From Syntrophobacterales bacterium (GTDB taxonomy: Bacteria > Desulfobacterota > Desulfobaccia > Desulfobaccales > 0-14-0-80-60-11), in the NCBI GenBank assembly GCA_020052215.1, contig JAGVPN010000256.1:1-6847 (forward strand): a stretch of 6,847 nt of DNA. Direction: 5' to 3'. The position numbers and the translations under genes were made by a program. Shown in pieces: positions 1 through 6,173 of this stretch. Every line of letters starts with the position of its first letter. Within the stretch, counting starts at the first letter, position 1. The notes beneath the pieces were generated by a model that worked only from the letters and a program-made list of their open reading frames with translations, did no database searches and was not told where the DNA came from.

Positions 1-586
1 CCAGCAGCCGGTCCCAGAGCCGGTCCCGGCCTTCCCGGGTGAGGGCCGAAAACCAGATGACCTCGCCGGGGTCGACCCCGAATGGCGTCAGGGCTTCGAC
101 AAAGAGTTTCAGCTGGCGGCTGCGCTCCCCCCGCTTCAGTTTGTCGGCCTTGGTCAGGACCGGGATCACCCGGCGACCCTGTTCCCTTAAGAATTCCCAG
201 AGGAACAAATCCTCGGACGCGGGAAGTCTTCGGCAATCCTGGAGAAAGACCACCGCGGCCAAAGACTCCCGCTGGGCCAGGTACGACAGCACCAGAGGCC
301 CCCAACTCGCCTTGACGTCCCTCGACACCGCGGCATAGCCGAAGCCCGGCAGGTCCACGAAATTCCAGCGCTGGTTGATCAGGAAAAAATTCAGGGCCCG
401 GGTGCAGCCGGGCCGGGAACTGGTGCGCACCAGTTTCTTGCGCCCCAGCAGGCTGTTGATCAGGCTGGATTTTCCTACGTTGGAGCGCCCCAGAAAGGCC
501 ACTTCCGGCAGTCCTCCCGGGGGACACTGATTGCCCCGGTGGGCGCTGAGGCTGTATTCCGCGGTGAGGATCTTGGGGATAGTCAT
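1..586 (-). CDS. engB: Ribosome-biogenesis GTP-binding protein EngB (YihA/YsxC), C-terminus cut by window edge
   Basis: The reverse strand from the ATG at 586 to the window edge encodes 195 residues with no stop. Known EngB proteins are about 200 residues, so only a few C-terminal residues should be missing. The TRAFAC-class GTPase motifs appear in order: G1 P-loop GRSNVGKS (residues 33-40), G2 region RPGCTR with Thr62, G3 DLPGFGYA (78-85), G4 TKADK (145-149), and G5-like SAL (180-182). The spacing and the short N-terminal extension are typical of the EngB/YihA family, which acts in the cytoplasm in late assembly of the large ribosomal subunit. There is no clear Shine-Dalgarno ahead of the ATG, but no in-frame alternative start is visible in the 57 bases upstream, and a TATAAT promoter lies about 40 bp upstream. 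The gene is divergent from plsC. The G2 loop has Cys where Arg or Lys is common. Identity is confident from the motifs. Confidence 0.95.
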   Translation of the reverse strand, partial: MTIPKILTAEYSLSAHRGNQCPPGGLPEVAFLGRSNVGKSSLINSLLGRKKLVRTSSRPGCTRALNFFLINQRWNFVDLPGFGYAAVSRDVKASWGPLVLSYLAQRESLAAVVFLQDCRRLPASEDLFLWEFLREQGRRVIPVLTKADKLKRGERSRQLKLFVEALTPFGVDPGEVIWFSALTREGRDRLWDRLL

Positions 587-625
587 AGTGGTGAACCGGC
601 GGCCGGCGATGCCAGAGTTTTGGTT

Positions 626-654
626 ATTATAGCCCGGTTGCATTGAAAAGTCTC
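626..654 (-). promoter_or_regulatory. Candidate sigma70 promoter for engB
   Basis: Read on the minus strand, a perfect -10 hexamer TATAAT (626-631) lies 17 bp from GAGACT (649-654), a weak -35 match (3 of 6, with the GAC core). Transcription would begin near 619, giving a leader of about 33 nt before the engB ATG. The -35 overlaps the AGACTTTTC end module of the hairpin repeat. The -10 is strong and the -35 weak. Confidence 0.5.
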
Positions 655-784
655 TGGTGGCGCCGGTATCTTACCGGTGCGGGTGGCACAGGTTGAAAAC
701 CTGTGCCACCAACGGTGGCGGGCGCGGAGGCCCGCCCCACCAACCTTTCCATGCTTTACGGGTGGGCCACAGGCCCATGAGGAA
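641..784 (-). repeat. Modular hairpin repeat, copy 1 (inverted relative to copies 2 and 3)
   Basis: This is a string of palindromes in the engB/plsC spacer. CCGGTA/TACCGG (663-668 with 672-677) has a 3-nt loop. A perfect 13-bp stem (682-694 with 698-710) has loop GAA. GGCGGGC/GCCCGCC (717-723 with 730-736) can be extended outward with a 2-nt bulge. TGGGCC/GGCCCA (763-768 with 772-777) has loop ACA. On the minus strand, 784-751 matches 5888-5921 at 33 of 34 positions, and the AGACTTTTC module (653-645) matches the ends of copies 2 and 3. No long open frame or transposase is present, so this looks like a non-coding dispersed element. Confidence 0.8.
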
Positions 785-796
785 ATGCCATAAATG

Positions 797-826
797 TTGA
801 CGGGCCTTGCTCTTCCGGGTTAAGGT
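797..826 (+). promoter_or_regulatory. Weak candidate promoter for plsC-rnj
   Basis: TTGACG (797-802) matches 5 of 6 positions of a -35 box. At 18-bp spacing the best -10 is TAAGGT (821-826), only 3 of 6. It lies just outside the repeat and about 35 bp ahead of the plsC start. The position is plausible, but the -10 is poor. Confidence 0.25.
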
Positions 827-845
827 TAGACGGATAAATTTACTT

Positions 846-850
846 GGAGG
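846..850 (+). promoter_or_regulatory. Shine-Dalgarno deciding the plsC start
   Basis: GGAGG lies 9 nt before the GTG at 860. It supports the GTG start, whose frame gives the PlsC protein. A TTG at 844 opens a different frame that encodes nothing recognisable. Confidence 0.75.
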
Positions 851-859
851 AAGAAATTA

Positions 860-1588
860 GTGGCCTGGGGGTTATGGTTTCAATTCTGGCTGGTGCTGCT
901 CACCCTGTGGGCCGGTATCCTGGTCATTTTCTGGTCTTACGTCGACAAGGACAGCCCCATGATCCACCGGGCCTGCCGGTGGTGGGGCCGAAATCTCCTC
1001 AAGGTCGCCCACATCCCGGTCCAGGTTGAGGGCCTGGAACACCTGGCGCCCGGTCAGGCCTATGTCTTTGCCGCCAACCACCGCTCCAACTTCGACATCT
1101 TTGCCCTGGTCGCAGTCCTGCCGGGCCGGTTTCTCTGGGTGGCCAAAAAATCGCTCTTCGAGATCCCGATCTTGGGCCAGGCCCTAAGCCGCATGGGCTC
1201 CATCTCGGTGGACCGGGAAAACCTCCGTTCCGCGGTCCAGAGCCTGGACCGGGCCACGGCCATCGTCAAACGCGGCGTCTCCCTGACCATCTTTCCCGAA
1301 GGCACCCGGGCCATGTCCCGGGAGCTTTTGCCCTTCAAGAAAGGGGTGTTCATCATGGCCATGAAGGCCGAGCAACCCATTGTGCCGGTGAGCATCAGCG
1401 GCACCCGCTTCATCCAGCCTCGGGGGACCATCCGGATGAAACCGGGACCCATAAAGGTGGTCATCTCTCCCCCCATCCCGCCGGGCACCTTCCGCCGCAA
1501 AGAGGAACTCATGGCCGCGGTGCGCCAGGCCATCGACGCCCACTACGACCCCGACTTTCCTTATGGCCCCGGAAACCCCCAACACTAA
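860..1588 (+). CDS. plsC: 1-acyl-sn-glycerol-3-phosphate acyltransferase (PlsC family)
   Basis: The product is 242 residues, a usual size for PlsC. It transfers an acyl chain to lysophosphatidic acid to make phosphatidic acid, on the inner face of the cytoplasmic membrane. Residues 5-26 form a hydrophobic anchor. The acyltransferase motifs follow in order: NHRSNFD (73-79, the NHx4D catalytic pair H74/D79), GSISVDRE (113-120), FPEGTR (145-150, phosphate binding) and VPVSISGT (175-182). The GTG start is supported by GGAGG 9 nt upstream and gives a membrane anchor at the very N-terminus. The stop lies inside the start region of the RNase J gene (26-bp overlap), so the two are probably co-transcribed and translationally coupled. 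Acyl-chain and acceptor specificity cannot be read from the sequence. A related lysophospholipid acyltransferase acting on another head group is possible. Confidence 0.93.
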   Translation: MAWGLWFQFWLVLLTLWAGILVIFWSYVDKDSPMIHRACRWWGRNLLKVAHIPVQVEGLEHLAPGQAYVFAANHRSNFDIFALVAVLPGRFLWVAKKSLFEIPILGQALSRMGSISVDRENLRSAVQSLDRATAIVKRGVSLTIFPEGTRAMSRELLPFKKGVFIMAMKAEQPIVPVSISGTRFIQPRGTIRMKPGPIKVVISPPIPPGTFRRKEELMAAVRQAIDAHYDPDFPYGPGNPQH

Positions 1589-3239
1589 TTGGGTCGATCT
1601 GACCTTCCTGGGCGGCCTGGGGGAAATCGGTCTCAACCTGATGGCCCTGGAGACCGACGACTACCTGGTGGTGGTGGACGCCGGCCTCATGTTTCCCGAA
1701 GACCAGATGCTGGGGATCGACATCGTCATCCCCGACTTCTCCTACCTCTTAGAGCGCCGGGACAAAGTGGCGGCCGTGGTCCTCACCCACGGCCACGAGG
1801 ACCACATCGGCGCGGTGCCCTTTCTGCTCAAGGAATTCCCCGTGCCGGTCTACGGCACCCCCCTGACCCTGGCCCTGCTCCGGGAAAAGCTCCGGGAGCA
1901 TGGCTTGCTGGCGGACGCCGATCTCCGGGAGATCATCCCCGGGGCGCCCCTGCCCCTGGGGCCGTTTGAATTCGAGTTCATCCGGGTGTGCCATTCCATC
2001 GTGGACGGCGTGGGGTTCGTGGTGCGCACCCCCCAGGGCCTCCTGGTCCATTCCGGCGATTTTAAAATCGACCAGACCCCGGTTTCAGGCGGCGCCATGG
2101 ACCTGAACCGCTTTGCCCACTATGGCGAAGCGGGCGTTCTGGCCCTGATGTCCGACTCCACCAACGCCGAGCGGCCCGGCTACACGATTTCCGAGCGGGA
2201 GATCGGCATCACCCTGGAGGGCCTTATCCGGGAGGCCCCCGGCCGGGTGATTGTCACCGCCTTTGCCTCCCACATTCACCGGGTGCAGCAGATCGTCAAC
2301 ATCGCCGCCAAGTTCGGGCGCCAGGTGCTGTTCAACGGCAAGTCCATGCTGGTCAACACCCGGCTGGCCAAGGAATTGGGCTACCTGGAAGTGCCCTCCG
2401 GCCTGGAAATCACCGTGGGGGACCTGGAACGGTTGCCGCCCGCCCGGACCATCATCGTCACCACCGGCAGCCAGGGAGAGCCCTTGAGCGCCCTGGCCCG
2501 CATCGCCATGGAGGCCCACAAGCAGGTCCACATCCAGGCCGGCGACCTGGTGATCCTCTCCTCCAAGTTCATCCCCGGCAACGAACGGGCCATCACCACG
2601 GTGATCAACAATCTCTACCGTCTGGGGGCCGAGGTGGTCTACCAGGGGTTAGCGGACATCCACACCTCGGGGCACGCCTCCCAGGAGGAGCTGAAGCTAT
2701 TGCTCAACCTCACCCGGCCCCGCTTTTTCATCCCCATCCACGGGGAAATGCGCCACCTGGTCAAGCACGCCCGCCTGGCCCGGGCCATGGGGGTGGCCGA
2801 GGACGGTATCCTCCTGGCCACCGATGGCGCCCAGGTCCGGTTCGACTCCCGGGGAGCGACTTTCAAGGACCGGGTGGACACCGGCCGGGTCTTCGTGGAC
2901 GGCAAAGGGGTGGGGGACGTCAGCCGCATCGTGCTCCGGGACCGCCGCCACCTGGCCGCGGACGGCCTGGTGATCGCCCTGGCCGCGGTGGACCCGGTGG
3001 CCGGCAAGATCGTCACCGAGCCGGACCTCATCACCCGGGGGTTTACCCTGGAAGAAGAGCAGGCGCCGCTGCTGGACCAGGCCCGGAAGATCTTCCGGGA
3101 GATTCTGCTCAAGGCCTTGACCGAACCCACCCAGGACTGGCTGGAGGTCCAGACCCAGGTGTCCAAGGCCCTGAGGAAACTCTTCTTCAAATCCCTGGAG
3201 CGCCGCCCCATGATCCTGCCGCTGATCCTGACCCTGTGA
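1563..3239 (+). CDS. rnj: Ribonuclease J (beta-CASP metallo-beta-lactamase RNase)
   Basis: The product is 558 residues, full length for RNase J. This is a cytoplasmic, zinc-dependent enzyme with endonuclease and 5'-3' exonuclease activity in mRNA decay and rRNA maturation. The N-terminal metallo-beta-lactamase core has FLGGLGEIGLN (15-25), the metal ligands HGHEDH (76-81), His144 in CHSI, and Asp166 in SGDFK. The beta-CASP part has SDSTNAERPG (197-206), the TGSQGEP loop (301-307) and HTSGHA (367-372). The last metal-site His is 393 in HGE. A C-terminal domain runs from about residue 440 to the end. The ATG at 1563 overlaps plsC by 26 bp and has no Shine-Dalgarno, which points to reinitiation or coupling. 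The next in-frame ATG (residue 27) would remove the conserved GGLGEIG strand and is unlikely. All catalytic residues are present. J1 and J2 paralogues cannot be separated here. Confidence 0.97.
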   Translation: MAPETPNTNWVDLTFLGGLGEIGLNLMALETDDYLVVVDAGLMFPEDQMLGIDIVIPDFSYLLERRDKVAAVVLTHGHEDHIGAVPFLLKEFPVPVYGTPLTLALLREKLREHGLLADADLREIIPGAPLPLGPFEFEFIRVCHSIVDGVGFVVRTPQGLLVHSGDFKIDQTPVSGGAMDLNRFAHYGEAGVLALMSDSTNAERPGYTISEREIGITLEGLIREAPGRVIVTAFASHIHRVQQIVNIAAKFGRQVLFNGKSMLVNTRLAKELGYLEVPSGLEITVGDLERLPPARTIIVTTGSQGEPLSALARIAMEAHKQVHIQAGDLVILSSKFIPGNERAITTVINNLYRLGAEVVYQGLADIHTSGHASQEELKLLLNLTRPRFFIPIHGEMRHLVKHARLARAMGVAEDGILLATDGAQVRFDSRGATFKDRVDTGRVFVDGKGVGDVSRIVLRDRRHLAADGLVIALAAVDPVAGKIVTEPDLITRGFTLEEEQAPLLDQARKIFREILLKALTEPTQDWLEVQTQVSKALRKLFFKSLERRPMILPLILTL

Positions 3240-3248
3240 AAGTAGCTG

Positions 3249-3269
3249 TCAGCTATCAGCGGTCAGCAA
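3249..3269 (+). repeat. Short heptanucleotide tandem repeat (TCAGCNN x3)
   Basis: Ten bases after the rnj stop, TCAGC occurs three times at an exact 7-nt period (3249, 3256, 3263). It is preceded by AGCTG, so that AGCTG-T-CAGCT (3244-3254) also forms a small palindrome. There is no T-run after it, so it is not a classical terminator. Confidence 0.55.
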
Positions 3270-3278
3270 GATGTGTCA

Positions 3279-3453
3279 GGGCGGGCACTGCCCGCTGTTT
3301 CCGGTAATCAATTGGTGCGTAATACCAAGTTGCAATCAAAAAGTGATTATTGGTAGCCGCAGGCTTTAGCCTGCGCCTGCACAGGCTGGAAAGCCTGTGC
3401 TACCGATTGACTGCGAAGTGGTATAAGACGTCGCTACGGAAGACTTTTCGAAG
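3279..3453 (+). repeat. Modular hairpin repeat, copy 2
   Basis: This repeat sits in the spacer between rnj and the membrane spermidine-synthase-like gene. Its modules, in order: GCGGGC/GCCCGC (3281-3286 with 3290-3295); TTGGT/ACCAA (3312-3316 with 3324-3328); CGCAGGCT/AGCCTGCG (3358-3365 with 3368-3375, loop TT); GCACAGGCT/AGCCTGTGC (3379-3387 with 3392-3400, loop GGAA); and the end module AGACTTTTC (3441-3449). Positions 3279-3321 align with 5935-5977 with only a few mismatches. The 26 bases 3379-3404 are identical to 5838-5863. The element ends about 18 bp before the next start codon. Confidence 0.8.
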
Positions 3454-3471
3454 CGGAATAAGAAGCCGGAT

Positions 3472-5727
3472 ATGACCTCGCTCTCCAGGAAGCTGACCTT
3501 GCGGAGCCTGGTCCTGGTCTACGGGGCCGGGACCATGATCTCCCAGGTGCTGATCCTGCGGGAGTTGATGGTCCTGGCCCAGGGCCAGGAGCTGAAGCTG
3601 GCCCTGGGGTTGTGGTGCTGGCTCCTGTGGGCCGGGTTGGGCAGCCTGGCGGGAGGCCGTCTTAATTCGCCCGGGGCCCCCGAGGCGGCCCCGGCCCGGC
3701 TGGGCGGGTGGTTGGCGCTGCTGGGGCTGCTCCTGCCGGCCACTATCCTGGCGGCCCGGTCACTACCCAGTCTGGCCCACCTGCCCGTGGGCCAATCCTT
3801 GCCGCTCAGCACCACCTTTCTGCTCTTTTTGCTCCTGCTGGCCCCCTCCGGGCTGGTTTCCGGCTACTTTTTCCCCGGCGCGGTCCAGGCCCTGTCTGAG
3901 GCGGCTCCCCAAAAAGCCGCGGGGCGGGCTTACTATCTGGACACCCTGGGCGCAGCTTTGGGGGTCTTGCTGCTGCAGCTTTGGTTGGTGGGGCGCTATG
4001 CCAACCTGAGCCTGGGGCTGGCTGTGGGCTTCGGCCTGGCCCTGGCGCCCTGGGTCCTGGCCCGTCCCCGGTCCCTGGCGGCTCGGGCCGTATTGGCCCT
4101 TAATCTTTTCATGTTGGCCGCGGCCGTCCTGCTCGCCCCCTGGTTGGAGACGGCCAGTCGCAGTTGGGAGTGGCCCGGGCGGCAGGTTTTAGCCACCGTG
4201 GACAGTCCTTATGCCCTGTTGTCGGCTCACCGGGAAGCGGAGCAAATCAGCTTTTTTGCCAATAATCTCTGGCAATTCACCTATCCCGATCCCCTGACCG
4301 CGGAACACCAGGTGCAGTTGGGCCTGCTGGAACACCCTGAGCCACGGCGGGTGCTGCTGTTGGGAGGTGGGGTGGCCGGCCTGGGCGCGGAGATTCTTAA
4401 GACCCGCAGCGTTACGCAGCTAACTTATGTGGAACTGGACCCCTATTTGGTGCGACTGGCCCAGGGCCTTCTGCCGGCCGTGGCCGATCTTTCCCGGGAC
4501 CCCCGGGTCCACCTCATCTACCAGGATGCCCGGCGGTTTCTCGAGACCACCGGCCACCGCTATGACGTTATTCTCCTGGCCCTGCCGGAACCCAAGAACG
4601 CCCAGTTGAACCGCTTCTATACCCGGGAATTTTACCGCCTCGTGGCCGACAGGCTCACGCCCGGAGGGGTTTTCAGCTTTGCCCTCACCGGGGCGGAGAC
4701 CAGTCTCTCGCCCCTCAGGGCCGCGTATCTGGCCATGGCTTACCACACTCTGAGGCAGGTTTTCCCGGAGGTGGCGGCTTTCCCGGGGGGTCAGGTGCGG
4801 TTCTTCGCCTCCAACGGCCCCGGCGTTTTGGTCTCGGCCCCGGAGGTCCTGGTCCAGCGGCTTCAGGCCCGGCAATTATCTTTGCATTATGTCCGGGAAT
4901 ATTATCTCCTCCAGGACCTCTCCCCCTGGCGGCGGCAGTACCTTAACCAGGTCCTGCGCCAACCGCCGCCTGCAGTCAACACCGATCTGAACCCCAGGTG
5001 CTACTTCTTTGACTTGGCGCTGAGCACCGTCCAGGAAGGGCTGGGCGTCAAAGACGCGCTCCTGACGATGCAGAAACTGCCGCCGGCGGTCCCCTGGGTG
5101 GCCCTGGCCCTGGCCAGCCTGCTGGCGGGAGTGGCGCTCCGCCACCGCCCCGGCCTCCGCTCCCTTTACCAGGTGGCGGTGATGGGTCTGGGCACCATGG
5201 CTCTGGAAATCCTGGTGCTGGTCCTCTACCAGATCAGGCTGGGTTCACTCTACCGGGAGTTGGGGCTGCTCATTGCGGCCTTCATGGCCGGGATGGCGGC
5301 CGGCAGCGCCACGGTCTCCCATTGGACCGGCCGGCGCCGAAGCGGGCCGCGCCTCCTGGCGGGGTTGCAGGGAGGCCTGGCGGTTCTGGCTGTGGCCCTG
5401 GCCCTCTGGTTGCAGGGGGGTGTCTCAGGGGGTCCGGCCTGGCCGGAGTTCTGGACCCGGGCGGGATACGTCCTCATTTTGGCGGTGGGGGGCTTCGGCG
5501 GCGGCGGCATTTTTGCCCTCAGCGCCGCCCTCTGGCATGAGGTCCAGCCGGGTGCCCGGGGCCAGGGCGGCAGGCTCTATGCGGCTGACCTCTTGGGCGC
5601 CACCCTAGGGACCCTGGGGGTCAGCCTGCTGGTGCTGCCGGTGTGGGGCATCCTCCCGGCCCTCTGGTTGGTGGCGTTTCTCCATGCCGGGGCCGGGGTG
5701 ATGGCGCTCCTGACCCCGGAGTCATAG
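3472..5727 (+). CDS. Membrane-fused spermidine-synthase-like protein (TM bundle, SpeE-like Rossmann domain, TM bundle)
   Basis: The product is 751 residues. About seven hydrophobic segments (roughly 12-36, 44-62, 78-96, 113-138, 156-178, 180-196, 205-225) precede a soluble domain (about 235-530), and about six or seven more follow (540-556, 566-588, 596-615, 628-648, 664-686, 705-747). The soluble part resembles polyamine aminopropyltransferases: GGGVAGLG (298-305) as the nucleotide loop, acidic ELD (321-323), QDARRF (351-356), then YDVILLALPEP (364-374) and NRFYTREF (380-387). Canonical SpeE has Asp residues in the DSxDP loop; here that loop reads LALPEP, so classical spermidine synthesis is doubtful. 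The two membrane halves resemble each other, for example GAGTM (18-22) with GLGTM (572-576), and LDTLGAALG (156-164) with ADLLGATLG (705-713). Only a weak purine-rich stretch precedes the ATG. The likely role is transport or membrane-linked SAM-fold chemistry; substrate unknown. Confidence 0.85.
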   Translation: MTSLSRKLTLRSLVLVYGAGTMISQVLILRELMVLAQGQELKLALGLWCWLLWAGLGSLAGGRLNSPGAPEAAPARLGGWLALLGLLLPATILAARSLPSLAHLPVGQSLPLSTTFLLFLLLLAPSGLVSGYFFPGAVQALSEAAPQKAAGRAYYLDTLGAALGVLLLQLWLVGRYANLSLGLAVGFGLALAPWVLARPRSLAARAVLALNLFMLAAAVLLAPWLETASRSWEWPGRQVLATVDSPYALLSAHREAEQISFFANNLWQFTYPDPLTAEHQVQLGLLEHPEPRRVLLLGGGVAGLGAEILKTRSVTQLTYVELDPYLVRLAQGLLPAVADLSRDPRVHLIYQDARRFLETTGHRYDVILLALPEPKNAQLNRFYTREFYRLVADRLTPGGVFSFALTGAETSLSPLRAAYLAMAYHTLRQVFPEVAAFPGGQVRFFASNGPGVLVSAPEVLVQRLQARQLSLHYVREYYLLQDLSPWRRQYLNQVLRQPPPAVNTDLNPRCYFFDLALSTVQEGLGVKDALLTMQKLPPAVPWVALALASLLAGVALRHRPGLRSLYQVAVMGLGTMALEILVLVLYQIRLGSLYRELGLLIAAFMAGMAAGSATVSHWTGRRRSGPRLLAGLQGGLAVLAVALALWLQGGVSGGPAWPEFWTRAGYVLILAVGGFGGGGIFALSAALWHEVQPGARGQGGRLYAADLLGATLGTLGVSLLVLPVWGILPALWLVAFLHAGAGVMALLTPES

Positions 5728-5775
5728 ATGACCACCGGCCGCCGCCGGCCATCCGGTCCAAAACCCGTAGTTTCC

Positions 5776-6006
5776 ATAGGGCGGGTTGTGTCCGCCGAAT
5801 TCTGGCGGCCACAGGCCGCCCTATAAAAACTGCGCCGGCACAGGCTGGAAAGCCTGTGCTACCAGAAGGAACTTTTACCGTGAACAGTTCCTCATGGGCC
5901 TGTGGCCCACCCATAAAGCATAAAAAGATATGTAGGGCGGGCACTGCCCGCCGTTTCCGCTGATTAATTGGTGCATAGGACGCACCCTACGAAAGACTTT
6001 TCAAGG
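5776..6006 (+). repeat. Modular hairpin repeat, copy 3 (longest)
   Basis: Modules in order: an outer arm ATAGGGCGG (5776-5784) pairs with CCGCCCTAT (5816-5824), with a local GGCGG/CCGCC hairpin (5780-5784 with 5792-5796) and GGCGGCC/GGCCGCC (5804-5810 with 5814-5820, loop ACA) as alternatives inside it. Next come GCACAGGCT/AGCCTGTGC (5838-5846 with 5851-5859), TGGGCC/GGCCCA (5895-5900 with 5904-5909, loop TGT), GGCGGGC/GCCCGCC (5936-5942 with 5946-5952) and GGTGC/GCACC (5970-5974 with 5982-5986). The end module is CTACGAAAGACTTTTC (5987-6002). It shares blocks with copy 1 (inverted) and copy 2 (direct), and it begins about 50 bp after the preceding stop codon. Confidence 0.8.
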
Positions 6007-6027
6007 CAGGGGCCGGTTGCGAAACAA

Positions 6028-6093
6028 TTGACCGGTGATTTTGCCGGCTTCGCCCTCCGTTCCTGCTCCGGCGGTCAAATTTCGCCGGCCGGC
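6028..6093. repeat. GC-rich inverted repeats, possible cruciform or transcript stem
   Basis: TTGACCG (6028-6034) pairs with CGGTCAA (6072-6078), and inside it GCCGG (6043-6047) can pair with CCGGC (6068-6072), sharing one base. A perfect 10-bp self-complementary GCCGGCCGGC follows at 6084-6093. The next stretch is A- then T-rich. ACAAT/ATTGT (6105-6109 with 6113-6117) precedes a T-run, which might end weak transcription from the left. Confidence 0.45.
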
Positions 6094-6104
6094 TGAAAAA
6101 TCTT

Positions 6105-6123
6105 ACAATTTGATTGTCTTTTT
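6105..6123 (+). terminator. Weak terminator-like hairpin plus T-tract
   Basis: A 5-bp AT-rich stem ACAAT/ATTGT (loop TTG) is followed by C and a run of six T. The stem is short and weak. It could still mark the end of read-through from the membrane spermidine-synthase-like gene, because no other T-tract terminator is visible after 5727. Confidence 0.25.
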
Positions 6124-6139
6124 TATTTACTTTTAGGGA

Positions 6140-6167
6140 TTGTGCTTTCAGGAGAGCATGATATAAT
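6140..6167 (+). promoter_or_regulatory. Candidate sigma70 promoter for the small membrane gene
   Basis: A perfect TATAAT (6162-6167) lies 16 bp after TTGTGC (6140-6145), a 3-of-6 match for -35 with the TTG core intact. The upstream 40 bases are AT-rich, like an UP element. Transcription would start near 6174, leaving a leader of about 140 nt before the ATG at 6315. Confidence 0.6.
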
Positions 6168-6173
6168 AGGACC

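Noticed and set aside
39..338. 99-codon plus-strand frame opposite engB
   Set aside because: The minus strand carries the full set of EngB GTPase motifs here. The plus-strand frame is a high-GC shadow without recognisable features.
1060..1636. Long minus-strand frames opposite plsC
   Set aside because: They are antisense shadows of plsC with no motif; plsC has all four acyltransferase motifs.
3407..3427. TTGACT and TATAAG ahead of the membrane gene as a promoter
   Set aside because: Only 9 bp separate the two boxes, too short for sigma70. No better partner was found for either.
5735..5750. GC-rich symmetrical stretch after the membrane-gene stop as a rho-independent terminator
   Set aside because: The arms do not form a clean stem and there is no T-tract after it.
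3379..5863. Repeated 26-base palindromic unit considered as CRISPR repeats
   Set aside because: The two identical copies are about 2.4 kb apart, there is no regular spacer array, and no cas genes are visible. They are dispersed hairpin modules.
5643..5963. 106-codon open frame across the spacer after the membrane gene
   Set aside because: It starts inside the upstream gene in another frame, runs through several perfect hairpins, and has no domain-like composition or ribosome binding site.
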